From: an uncultured Lachnobacterium sp.
GTDB taxonomy: Bacteria > Bacillota > Clostridia > Lachnospirales > Lachnospiraceae
DNA length: 64,000 bases
NCBI GenBank assembly: GCA_900543445.1
Contig: UQRC01000008.1
Span: 1 to 64,000, forward strand
Direction of reading: 5' to 3'
A model generated the notes under the pieces. That model made no database searches. It was given only the letters and a program-made list of their open reading frames with translations, and had not been told where the DNA came from. Of the stretch, positions 54,088 through 61,958 are shown in pieces (the stretch's first letter is position 1; each line of letters begins with the position of its first letter). Both the position numbers and the translations under genes were made by a program.

Positions 54088-56373
54088 ATGAAAAAAAGTA
54101 AGGGCGTCGTTATTATCGCGGTGATCTTAGCCTGCTTGATCGGACTTGGATACTATACAACCACGATAATGTCAATGACAAGCAAGAGTCAGGCAAAGAC
54201 TGACAACAAGACAGAGTCTGAGGGTATCAAGCTCGGTCTTGACTTATCCGGTGGTGTTTCCATTACTTACCGGATTGTTGACAAGAATCCGACTAAGAAG
54301 GACTTAAATGACACAATCGCTAAACTTGAGGAACGTGCTGAGAGTTACAGTACCGAGTATTCGGTATATCCGGTCGGTGATGATCGTATCACGGTAGAGA
54401 TTCCTGGTGTGTATGATGCGGATAAGGTTCTTCAGGATCTGGGAAGTCCGGGATCTTTATACTTTATCAAGCAGAAGGGTTCTGATGGAAACGATAACTA
54501 TACATACGATCAGAACACAGAAGGTGGCTATAAGCTGAATAAGACTCTTGAGGAGCTTGAAGCTGATGGATCCATCCTTTTTGATGGTAACGGTGTAAAA
54601 GCTGCTACAGAAGGATATGAGAAGAGTTCACAGCTCAACTCCAATGAGCCGGTCGTACAGTTGACACTGAAAGATGATGCCGCTCAGATTTTCGGTGATG
54701 CTACAACCGCTGCATACGCTGCAGGCGAGACCATCGGTATCTACTACAATGATCACTTTATCAGTGTTCCGAGAGTATCCGCAGCAATCACAGATGGTAA
54801 TTGTGTGATCAACGGTATGGCGGATTACGAGGAAGCGGAGCAGCTTGCGACATTTATCCGTGTCGGTGCCATCAACTTAAAGCTTGAGGAGTTAGAGTCT
54901 CAGGTTGTCGGAGCACAGCTCGGTGGACAGGCATTATCTTCCAGCGTGAAGGCGGCTATCATCGGTCTGATCCTGGTTATGATCTACATGATCCTCTGCT
55001 ACGGTCTCTCTGGTGTTGTTGCATCGATCGGTCTTGGTATCTACACAACGATCGTTGTTGCTTTTGTATATCTGTTTGAAATTACACTTACACTTCCTGG
55101 TATCGCCGGTGTTATCCTCGGTATCGGTATGGCGGTGGATGCGAACGTTATTATCATCTCCCGTATCCGTGAGGAGATCGCAAATGGTAAGTCGGTTCTT
55201 ACCGCAATCAAGGAAGGTTATAAGAAGGCGTTATCTGCTATCATCGATGGTAACGTTACAACCTTTATCGCAGCCCTCGTATTGATGTGGCTCGGATCCG
55301 GAACGGTTAAGGGATTTGCTTATACCTTAATGATTTCAATTGTTGTATCACTGTTTACAGCACTTATTATATCAAGACTTCTTAATCTTGCATTCTATGC
55401 AGTTGGCTGCCGTGACGAGAAATTTTATGGTCGTGCCAGAACTCGTCAGACAATCGATTTTATGAAAAACCGTGTAGTATTCTTTATTATTTCACTTGTT
55501 GTGATCGTGGCCGGTTTTGTTGGAATGATCGGATACGGTGCATCAGGACAGCATGCATTGAATTTCAGCCTTGAGTTTATGGGCGGTACTTCCATCTCTG
55601 CGGACTTTGGTAAGGATTACACGGTTGAAGAAGTTGAGAAGACCGTTGTTCCTGAGGTTGCCGCTGTTATTCATGATAATGCAATCCAGGCAAGTACCGT
55701 TAAGGGAAGCAACGTTGTTACGATTAAGACAAAGACATTAACACAGGATCAGCGTGAGGAAGTTGGTAACATGCTCGTTGACAAATTCAGTGTTGATGAC
55801 TCTACGATTGAGACACAGAGTATCGGAGCTACTGTCAGTGGTGAGATGCGTAAGAATGCAATCTTGGCTGTTGTTGTAGCATGTATCTGTATGCTTCTGT
55901 ACATCTGGTTCCGTTTCAAGGATCTGCGTTTCGCAGGCAGTGCGATCATTGCTTTGATCCACGATGTACTGGTTATGCTGACAGCATACGCTTTGATCCG
56001 TATTTCTGTTGGTAATACATTTATCGCATGTATGCTTACAATCGTCGGTTACTCGATCAACGATACCATCGTTGTATTTGACCGTATCCGTGAGAACATG
56101 CATGGAATGAAGAAGACGAACCCAGAGACACTTGCAGAGGTTGCGAACCGCTCACTGACACAGACACTGGCAAGAACAATCAACACATCCGTTACAACTA
56201 TCGTAATGGTACTGTTACTGTTCATCTTCGGTGTATCTTCCATCCGTGAGTTCTCATTACCTCTTATGGTTGGTCTGATCAGTGGTACTTACTCATCCAT
56301 CTTCATCGCTACCTCACTGTGGTATGTTATGAAGCTGCATCTTGGTAAGAACCGTCTCGTCAAGAAGAAATAA
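54088..56373 (+). CDS. secDF: Protein translocase SecDF fusion
   Basis: This 761-residue membrane protein uses the proton or sodium gradient to help SecYEG export proteins. It fuses SecD (DLSGGVSITYRI near 48-60, GIGMAVDANVIIISRIREE near 345-363) and SecF (FMGGTSISADFG near 510, GYSINDTIVVFDRIRE near 655-670), with twelve membrane segments in total. The large extracellular P1 domain of SecD is present but compact. AAGGAAACTAAG stands before ATG 54088; a longer frame runs back into scfB. It is followed by a clear terminator. Confidence 0.96.
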   Translation: MKKSKGVVIIAVILACLIGLGYYTTTIMSMTSKSQAKTDNKTESEGIKLGLDLSGGVSITYRIVDKNPTKKDLNDTIAKLEERAESYSTEYSVYPVGDDRITVEIPGVYDADKVLQDLGSPGSLYFIKQKGSDGNDNYTYDQNTEGGYKLNKTLEELEADGSILFDGNGVKAATEGYEKSSQLNSNEPVVQLTLKDDAAQIFGDATTAAYAAGETIGIYYNDHFISVPRVSAAITDGNCVINGMADYEEAEQLATFIRVGAINLKLEELESQVVGAQLGGQALSSSVKAAIIGLILVMIYMILCYGLSGVVASIGLGIYTTIVVAFVYLFEITLTLPGIAGVILGIGMAVDANVIIISRIREEIANGKSVLTAIKEGYKKALSAIIDGNVTTFIAALVLMWLGSGTVKGFAYTLMISIVVSLFTALIISRLLNLAFYAVGCRDEKFYGRARTRQTIDFMKNRVVFFIISLVVIVAGFVGMIGYGASGQHALNFSLEFMGGTSISADFGKDYTVEEVEKTVVPEVAAVIHDNAIQASTVKGSNVVTIKTKTLTQDQREEVGNMLVDKFSVDDSTIETQSIGATVSGEMRKNAILAVVVACICMLLYIWFRFKDLRFAGSAIIALIHDVLVMLTAYALIRISVGNTFIACMLTIVGYSINDTIVVFDRIRENMHGMKKTNPETLAEVANRSLTQTLARTINTSVTTIVMVLLLFIFGVSSIREFSLPLMVGLISGTYSSIFIATSLWYVMKLHLGKNRLVKKK

Positions 56374-56392
56374 ATAATTTAATTAAGACATG

Positions 56393-56424
56393 GGGGCTGT
56401 GGATTTTCCGCAGCCCTTATTTTA
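56393..56424 (+). terminator. Terminator after secDF
   Basis: GGGCTGTGG pairs with CCGCAGCCC (one T-G pair) around ATTTT, followed by TTATTTTAA. Confidence 0.9.
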
Positions 56425-56543
56425 ATCATAGGAAATTCCTTCCTATGATTAAAAACGCTCCGCGGGGAGGCGCAGCTCGCGGAGATGAAGTTTATGCTGA
56501 GCATACCGCTCGCGCGCGAAAGTGTGCGGCAAGCGCACACTTT
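56420..56543 (+). repeat. Three further stem-loops in a row between secDF and pncB
   Basis: A perfect 15-bp stem (56420-56434 with 56440-56454), a 7-bp stem CTCCGCG / CGCGGAG (56458-56464 with 56478-56484) and a 10-bp stem AAAGTGTGCG / CGCACACTTT (56519-56528 with 56534-56543) follow the secDF terminator. The stretch between is GC-rich compared with its surroundings. It contains no ORF. It may be a short structured RNA or a decayed repeat element. Confidence 0.65.
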
Positions 56544-56554
56544 AATACTTCCTC

Positions 56555-56583
56555 TTGATAAAAGGCATAGAAATGGATAGAAT
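56555..56583 (+). promoter_or_regulatory. Promoter of pncB
   Basis: TTGATA (56555-56560), a 17-nt spacer and TAGAAT (56578-56583), 57 nt before the start codon. Confidence 0.6.
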
Positions 56584-56639
56584 AGGGAAATAGAATGAAG
56601 ACGCAAATCAGGCGAAATAAATAGAAAGTGGGAAAAACT

Positions 56640-57857
56640 ATGAAATTACATCCGATTATCACCAGTCTGCTTGATACAGACGCATATAAGTTTTCGATGG
56701 GACAGGCTATCTACCATCAGTACTCGGATTATAAGACAACATGGACATTCAAGTGTAGAAATACAGATGTGCATTTTACACATGAGATGGTAGAGGAGAT
56801 CAAGGCACAGATTAAGGCGTACTGCTCGCTGCAGTTCACAGAGGAAGAACTGGAATATCTTCACAACATTACCTGGATGAAGGGAAGCTATGTGGATTTC
56901 CTGCGTTTATGGAAGCCACGTTATGAGGACTTCTCCATCACGGAGGATGCAGAGTGTGGACTTTCTATCGAGACATTCGGTACGTGGTTAAACACATCCA
57001 TGTATGAGATTCCGACACTTGCGATCGTCAACGAAGTGTATTTTCGGATGGCGTATGATTATGATACGCTTTTTGCATCATTCAAGACACGATTGGATGA
57101 GAAGATCAGGAAACTGGAAAGTGATGAATTTGAGCTGTCCGCATTCAGTGAGTTCGGACTTAGAAGACGCTTGTCGCTGGAGGCACAGAAGCTTGCGATA
57201 CAGGCTTTAGCATCAGCAAATTACAATGGTAAGTCCACATTCGTCGGAACGAGTAACGTGATGCTTGCGAAGGAACTAAAACTTGCACCGGTCGGAACGA
57301 TGGCGCATGAGTGGATCATGTGTGTCGGACAGGGTAACCACAAGCACAATCCGGCATACTCTAACTGGTACGCGCTGGATGCCTGGGTGAAGGAGTACGG
57401 CGTGTTAAATGGTATTGCATTGACCGATGCGATTACGACCGACTGTTTCTTAAGAGACTTTAAACTGACCTATGCGACTCTTTTCAGCGGAGTCCGCCAC
57501 GACAGTGGCGATCCGATCGAGTGGGGCGAGAAGATGATCGCACACTATAAGGCGTTCGGCATCGATCCGATGACAAAGACACTCTTGTTCAGTGATTCGC
57601 TTGACTTTGAGCGTGCGACCATGATTGAGAAGCATTTCAAAGGCAAGGCAAAAGTTGCATTCGGTATCGGCACATATATTTCTAATGATACCGATGTACC
57701 GCCACTCAACATTGTCATGAAGACGACCTTCTGCAACGGAATGGATGTTGCGAAGATCTCCGATGTCAAGGGCAAAGGTATGTGCAAGAATGAGGCATAC
57801 GTTGAGTACCTGCAGAGATGCATCGACTGGCGTATGGAAAACGAGAAGGTGAAATAA
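56640..57857 (+). CDS. pncB: Nicotinate phosphoribosyltransferase
   Basis: This enzyme makes nicotinate mononucleotide from nicotinate and PRPP in NAD salvage. The 405-residue protein opens with SLLDTDAYKFSMGQAIYHQY, the conserved N terminus of the family, and has FSEFGLRRRLSLEAQ near 165-180, the GTSNVMLAKEL segment and RHDSGDP near 288-294 in the PRPP site. The ribosome site is weak (AAGTGGG); ATG 56640 is preferred over the GTG at 56628. A DUF1294 gene follows after 1 nt. Confidence 0.94.
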   Translation: MKLHPIITSLLDTDAYKFSMGQAIYHQYSDYKTTWTFKCRNTDVHFTHEMVEEIKAQIKAYCSLQFTEEELEYLHNITWMKGSYVDFLRLWKPRYEDFSITEDAECGLSIETFGTWLNTSMYEIPTLAIVNEVYFRMAYDYDTLFASFKTRLDEKIRKLESDEFELSAFSEFGLRRRLSLEAQKLAIQALASANYNGKSTFVGTSNVMLAKELKLAPVGTMAHEWIMCVGQGNHKHNPAYSNWYALDAWVKEYGVLNGIALTDAITTDCFLRDFKLTYATLFSGVRHDSGDPIEWGEKMIAHYKAFGIDPMTKTLLFSDSLDFERATMIEKHFKGKAKVAFGIGTYISNDTDVPPLNIVMKTTFCNGMDVAKISDVKGKGMCKNEAYVEYLQRCIDWRMENEKVK

Positions 57858-57858
57858 G

Positions 57859-58137
57859 ATGATTTTCGACAGTTGGACAAAGGCGCTGATCTATTTTTGC
57901 ATTATGAATGTACTGGGACTCGTTGTGATGGGTGCAGACAAGTGGAAAGCGAAGCACAACGCCTGGCGCATTCCGGAAAAAACGCTTTTTCTAGTGAGTA
58001 TCTTAGGCGGAAGCGTCGGAACCTGGGCGGGGATGTATCTGTTCCGGCATAAGACAAAGCACTGGTATTTTGTGGTGGGAATGCCGCTGATCCTCGCTAT
58101 ACAGATTGTAATTGCGCTTGTGGTATGGAGGATGTAG
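57859..58137 (+). CDS. DUF1294 small membrane protein
   Basis: This 92-residue protein has three membrane segments and the family pattern MGADKWKAKHNAWRIPEKTL, LGGSVGTWAGMYLFRHKT and a final membrane helix. Its role is unknown; it occurs alone or fused to cold-shock domains in other bacteria. It starts 1 nt after the pncB stop with GAGAAGGTGAA as ribosome site, so it is translationally linked to pncB. Confidence 0.9.
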   Translation: MIFDSWTKALIYFCIMNVLGLVVMGADKWKAKHNAWRIPEKTLFLVSILGGSVGTWAGMYLFRHKTKHWYFVVGMPLILAIQIVIALVVWRM

Positions 58138-58138
58138 A

Positions 58139-58360
58139 TATGTTTGCTTATTATTTTGCAATCATATCCATATAGCGGTCAAAGTTGTGGAGTTTACTGT
58201 GGCAACGGTTGGTCGAACAATCTATGCCATCTTCAGCAGAATTGGCTATTGTTATCGTATCGGTGGAGATGAATTTGCGGCAATCACAACGATTCCGGTG
58301 AGTGAGGCGGATGCAATGATGTATGAGAGAAAACGCAAGAACAAGGGCTTACGCCAGTAG
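58139..58360 (+). pseudogene. Remnant of a GGDEF (diguanylate cyclase) gene
   Basis: The frame read from about 58140 encodes YRIGGDEFAAIT near 58247-58285, the active-site motif of diguanylate cyclases, and after only about eight residues the segment EADAMMYERKRKNKG that normally ends a GGDEF domain. About 60 residues that should lie between are missing, and upstream only a degraded fragment remains. No ribosome site or plausible start is present. It is most simply a decayed gene with an internal deletion. A terminator follows. Confidence 0.75.
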
Positions 58361-58374
58361 GCTCTTGTTTTTTT
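58341..58374 (+). terminator. Terminator after the GGDEF remnant
   Basis: ACAAGGGCTT pairs with AGGCTCTTGT using two G-T pairs around an 8-nt loop; seven T follow. Confidence 0.85.
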
Positions 58375-58455
58375 GCGCTTTATACAAGGTAAATTAAGTC
58401 CTAATGTGAATCAATGCTTTCTGTTTTTTGAATTTTTCTATTCCTTTTCTTCACT

Positions 58456-58461
58456 TATAAT
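58456..58461 (+). promoter_or_regulatory. Possible -10 box before the decarboxylase operon
   Basis: TATAAT at 58456-58461 lies 30 nt before the UbiD-type gene. No good -35 box is found at normal spacing, as would be expected for a promoter needing an activator such as the LysR protein encoded nearby. Confidence 0.45.
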
Positions 58462-58490
58462 GATTACAAAATTATAGTAAGGGGAGAAAA

Positions 58491-59960
58491 ATGATGGAAG
58501 TAAATGATTTAAGATCATCGATCGAGTTGCTAAAACAGATGGAGCATCAGTTAGTTGAAACCGATATTGAAGTTGATCCGGAAGCGGAGCTCGCAGGTGT
58601 ATACCGCCACGTGGGTGCAGGAGGAACGGTTATGCGCCCGACAACAGTCAACGGACCGGCGATGCTTTTTCATAATATCAAGGGGCATAAGGATGCGCGT
58701 GTACTGATCGGACTTCTTGCCAGCAGAGAGCGCGTGGCGGCGTTGCTCGGCTGCAGAAAGGAAGAGCTTGGCAAGCTGCTTTGTGACGCCGCGCTTCATC
58801 CCATTGAACCGATCGTAACAGACAAGAAAGCGTCTTGTCAGGAAGTAATCCATCGTGCGACGGATGCGGATTTTGATCTGTATCAATTGATTCCGGCACC
58901 GACCAATACGCCGGTCGACGCAGGACCTTATATCACGATGGGAATGTGTTATGCGACGCACCCGGACACAGGACTTTCCGATGTGACGATTCACAGAATG
59001 TGTATTCAGTCCAAAGATGAATTGTCTATATTCCTGCAGCCGGGCAGTCGACACATCGGAGCCATGGCGGAGCGTGCAACGGAATTAAACGAGCCGCTTC
59101 CCATCTCTGTATCAATCGGTGTGGATCCGGCAATTGAGGTTGGTTCCTGCTTCGAGCCGCCGACGACACCGCTTGGATACAATGAGTTGTCGATTGCAGG
59201 TGCGCTCAGAAAGAAACCGGTGGAGCTTACGCCTTGTATCTCGATTAAAGAGAATGCGATCGCCAACGCAGAATACGTGATCGAAGGTGAGATCCAGCCG
59301 GGCGTAAAGGTGATCGAGGACCAGAATACGCGCACCGGATATGCGATGCCGGAGTTCCCAGGATATAATGGAGCGGCGAGTCATGAGTGCTGGCTGATCA
59401 AGGTGAAGGCTGTTACCCATAGAAGAAACCCGATCATGCAGACTGTGATCGGACCGAGTGAGGAACATGTGAACCTTGCAGGCATTCCGACGGAGGCAAG
59501 CATCTACAATATGATCAATAAGGCATTGCCGGGCAAAGTTACGAACGTCTATGCACATCCATCCGGAGGCGGCAAATATATGGCAATCCTGCAGTGCAAA
59601 AAGACAGTGCATACCGATGAGGGAAAGCAAAGACAGGCTGCGCTGCTCGCGTTCAGTGCGTTCCCGGAGTTGAAACATGTGATCCTGGTCGATGAGGATG
59701 TGGATATCTTCGACACGAGAGATGTTCTGTGGGCGATGAACACGAGGTTTCAGGGAGACAGAGACATGATCACAATCCCAGGCGTGCGGTGTCATCCGCT
59801 CGATCCGAGTTCCAATCCGCAGTACAGCCCGAATATCTGGGATAAAGGAATCAGCTGTAAAACGATTTTTGACTGCACGGTTCCGTTTGCATTAAAGGAT
59901 AAGTTCGTGCGGGCAAAATTTATGGATATCGACGAAGAAAAATGGAGGGAATTCCTATAG
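58491..59960 (+). CDS. lpdC: UbiD family decarboxylase, gallate/phenolic acid type
   Basis: This is a prenylated-FMN-dependent (de)carboxylase of 489 residues, close in length to LpdC, the gallate decarboxylase of Lactobacillus plantarum. The family is recognised from the N-terminal DLRSSIELLKQMEHQLVETD, the central PTNTPVDAGPYITMGMCY near 135-155 and the cofactor region with EIQPGVKVIED and HECWLIKVKAVTHRRNP. It is encoded with a UbiX and an LpdD-type subunit, which together form the LpdBCD/VdcBCD/ShdBCD set that decarboxylates phenolic acids. Next to a tannase-like gene, gallate is the likeliest substrate (inference). AAGGGGAG precedes ATG. Confidence 0.9.
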   Translation: MMEVNDLRSSIELLKQMEHQLVETDIEVDPEAELAGVYRHVGAGGTVMRPTTVNGPAMLFHNIKGHKDARVLIGLLASRERVAALLGCRKEELGKLLCDAALHPIEPIVTDKKASCQEVIHRATDADFDLYQLIPAPTNTPVDAGPYITMGMCYATHPDTGLSDVTIHRMCIQSKDELSIFLQPGSRHIGAMAERATELNEPLPISVSIGVDPAIEVGSCFEPPTTPLGYNELSIAGALRKKPVELTPCISIKENAIANAEYVIEGEIQPGVKVIEDQNTRTGYAMPEFPGYNGAASHECWLIKVKAVTHRRNPIMQTVIGPSEEHVNLAGIPTEASIYNMINKALPGKVTNVYAHPSGGGKYMAILQCKKTVHTDEGKQRQAALLAFSAFPELKHVILVDEDVDIFDTRDVLWAMNTRFQGDRDMITIPGVRCHPLDPSSNPQYSPNIWDKGISCKTIFDCTVPFALKDKFVRAKFMDIDEEKWREFL

Positions 59961-59970
59961 GATGGAGACT

Positions 59971-60531
59971 ATGAGAAGAATATTAGTTGGAATCAGCGGA
60001 GCGTCCGGCGCGCCGATCGCAATACGACTGCTGCAGCGGCTGAAAGAAATGTCCGATGTTGAGACACATCTTGTCATGACGCGCGGGGCAAAACTTACGA
60101 TTGAGCAGGAAACAGAAGCGACCGTGGATCAGGTAAAAAAACTGGCAGATGTTGTATATGAGAATGAAGAGATTGGATCCAGACCGGCATCCGGAAGTTT
60201 TTCAATCGACGCAATGATCATCGTTCCGTGTTCGATGAAGACGGTGGCTGGAATTGCCGGCGGATATAGTGACAATCTGCTTTTGCGCGCAGCAGATGTT
60301 GTCATCAAGGAAGCGCGTCCCTTATTTCTTGTTGCCAGAGAATCACCGCTTAGCCCGATTCATCTAAGAAATCTTCAGGAACTGAGCATGATGGGGGTAC
60401 AGATTGTCCCGCCAATGATCAGTTATTATCAGAAATATCAGACAATCGAGGAGTGGACGGACAATTTTGTTGAACGCCTGCTCGGCAAATTAGGGGTGCA
60501 AAACCATATGCAGACGTGGGAAGGAATGTGA
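59971..60531 (+). CDS. lpdB: UbiX family flavin prenyltransferase
   Basis: The enzyme makes prenylated FMN, the cofactor of UbiD-type decarboxylases. About 186 residues. It starts RRILVGISGASGAPIAIRLL, with the phosphate-binding GASG loop, and has MIIVPCSMKTVAGIAGGYSDNLL near 83-105 and LVARESPLSPIHLRNL near 120-135, all hallmarks of the family. I chose ATG 59971, 4 nt after GGAG, over ATG 59962. It lies between the decarboxylase and the small subunit genes, so it supplies their cofactor. Confidence 0.94.
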   Translation: MRRILVGISGASGAPIAIRLLQRLKEMSDVETHLVMTRGAKLTIEQETEATVDQVKKLADVVYENEEIGSRPASGSFSIDAMIIVPCSMKTVAGIAGGYSDNLLLRAADVVIKEARPLFLVARESPLSPIHLRNLQELSMMGVQIVPPMISYYQKYQTIEEWTDNFVERLLGKLGVQNHMQTWEGM

Positions 60532-60533
60532 GT

Positions 60534-60887
60534 ATGGAAATCATCGTATTGGGGAAACCAATCCACATTTTTCTAAGCAAAACAAGTTGGGGCATCGATG
60601 TGCTGATCACCGGAGGTGACAGGCCACACATCGGCGCGGTGAGTGTTGTTGATGATCAGGGACATCTGCATACGCAAGTGTTCGAGGGTCATAAGGACGA
60701 TTTCATCAGTGAGGAGTGGGCAAAGACTTTGCACGAGCAACATCAGGTGCCGGTCGTCGTCTCGGTTGGAATCCATTATGATGGAATTGATCCGGCTGGA
60801 ATAAAAATGATCGTGAGGACGCTGCGGAAACAGCTGGATAGTATCGTAACAGATATGTGTGGAGAACATGAAAACGGACAGACGTAG
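60534..60887 (+). CDS. lpdD: LpdD-type small subunit of the decarboxylase system
   Basis: This 117-residue protein belongs to the LpdD/VdcD family seen as the third gene of UbiD-type phenolic acid decarboxylase operons and thought to act as prenylated-flavin chaperone or accessory subunit. Visible features are SWGIDVLITGGDRPHIGAVS near 18-37 and a closing helix IKMIVRTLRKQLDSI. It starts 2 nt after the lpdB-type gene, with GGAAGGAA upstream. It converges on the LysR gene. Confidence 0.88.
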   Translation: MEIIVLGKPIHIFLSKTSWGIDVLITGGDRPHIGAVSVVDDQGHLHTQVFEGHKDDFISEEWAKTLHEQHQVPVVVSVGIHYDGIDPAGIKMIVRTLRKQLDSIVTDMCGEHENGQT

Positions 60888-60913
60888 ACGAGGGCTACTG
60901 CCTGTCCGACCGA

Positions 60914-61837
60914 TTACGTAAAGAGGTTGTCGTTGCACAGATCAACGAAAAGCTGCGCATTCTTAGAGAGAGGTTTATCGTTGCGGTAACAGATGGAAAT
61001 CTGCGAGGAAATCACTGGCGTGATCGGCACGATACACCACGGAGCATCCGTCTGTTTCGGACCGTTTTCCGGAAGCTTCAGATGCGCATCCATCAGGAGT
61101 GCCACACAGTTCTGATTTGTCACCATATCAAGTATGGAATCAATGCGGTGGCTGGTAAACACGATGTTGGGAACGAAGTTGGCGTTCTGGCACGCATTCA
61201 TCGAAATCTGGTACATTAAAGATCCTTCCTTGATGAAGCAGAACCGGTCATCTTTCAGCTGCTGGAGTGTGATGGAAGATGCGCCTGCCAATGGATGACT
61301 GATTGGAAGGAGTGCGACCAACTGATCCTTCAGGTAAGGAATACGTGTGACAAGTGTGTCGTTTAAAAAGTTTTTCTCAAATGTAGCCTTGTCCTCGCGC
61401 TGGAAAATAATCTCACAGCTCTCATTCTCGAGGTAGTGCATCAGGTGCATGGGATCGTCTTCGGTGATACGGATCGTCGCATCCGGATACAGCGTCTGAA
61501 ACTGTGAGAGCAGCTGTGTGATATGATACTGTGGCATCGAAGGAAAGGCACCGATCGTGAGAAGACCATTTTCGATATTGCGCATGCGCTGTAGCGTTTG
61601 TTTTCCTTCAAATTCAAAATGCGTGATCGACTTGGCATACGGTAAGAAAGCCTGCCCGTAGCTCGTCAGTTCCACTCTTCGTGTGGTGCGCGAAAACAGA
61701 TCAATCCCAAGATCTGTCTCAAGGTTCTTAATGTGTTTGGATAATGTCGACTGGTTCATGTATAACCGGTCGGAAGCTTCCCAGAAGTTTTTGGTCTCTG
61801 CGAGAACGACAAACTCTTTTAAATAATCCGTATTCAT
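60914..61837 (-). CDS. LysR family transcription regulator
   Basis: This 307-residue protein has the N-terminal LysR helix-turn-helix (EFVVLAETKNFWEASDRLYM, then QSTLSKHIKNLE) and a C-terminal substrate-binding domain. It is divergent from the transporter gene with overlapping promoters and lies beside the decarboxylase operon, as TanR does in lactobacilli. It likely activates the surrounding genes in response to a phenolic compound; the effector is inferred. Its leader carries the perfect inverted repeat TTAAGTC-N7-GACTTAA, a possible autoregulation site. Confidence 0.92.
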   Translation of the reverse strand: MNTDYLKEFVVLAETKNFWEASDRLYMNQSTLSKHIKNLETDLGIDLFSRTTRRVELTSYGQAFLPYAKSITHFEFEGKQTLQRMRNIENGLLTIGAFPSMPQYHITQLLSQFQTLYPDATIRITEDDPMHLMHYLENESCEIIFQREDKATFEKNFLNDTLVTRIPYLKDQLVALLPISHPLAGASSITLQQLKDDRFCFIKEGSLMYQISMNACQNANFVPNIVFTSHRIDSILDMVTNQNCVALLMDAHLKLPENGPKQTDAPWCIVPITPVISSQISICYRNDKPLSKNAQLFVDLCNDNLFT

Positions 61838-61852
61838 AGGATACCTGTCCTT

Positions 61853-61873
61853 TTAAGTCGTATTTTGACTTAA
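61853..61873 (-). promoter_or_regulatory. Candidate LysR-type binding site
   Basis: TTAAGTC (61853-61859) and GACTTAA (61867-61873) are perfect inverted 7-mers with a 7-nt gap and contain the T-N11-A core of LysR boxes. The site abuts the -10 box of the LysR gene itself. Confidence 0.6.
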
Positions 61874-61901
61874 TTCTAGCGGAAGCCGAATTGTTTGTCA
61901 A
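61873..61901 (-). promoter_or_regulatory. Promoter of the LysR gene
   Basis: On the minus strand: TTGACA (61896-61901), a 17-nt spacer and TAGAAT (61873-61878). Its -35 box overlaps that of the divergent transporter promoter. Confidence 0.75.
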
Positions 61902-61919
61902 CGAACCACAAAATATAAT
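61891..61919 (+). promoter_or_regulatory. Promoter of the GPH transporter gene
   Basis: TTGTTT (61891-61896), a 17-nt spacer and TATAAT (61914-61919), 40 nt before the start codon. Confidence 0.7.
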
Positions 61920-61958
61920 AAGAGTATCAAAACAACACAGACGAGGGAGGTTTTTCGT

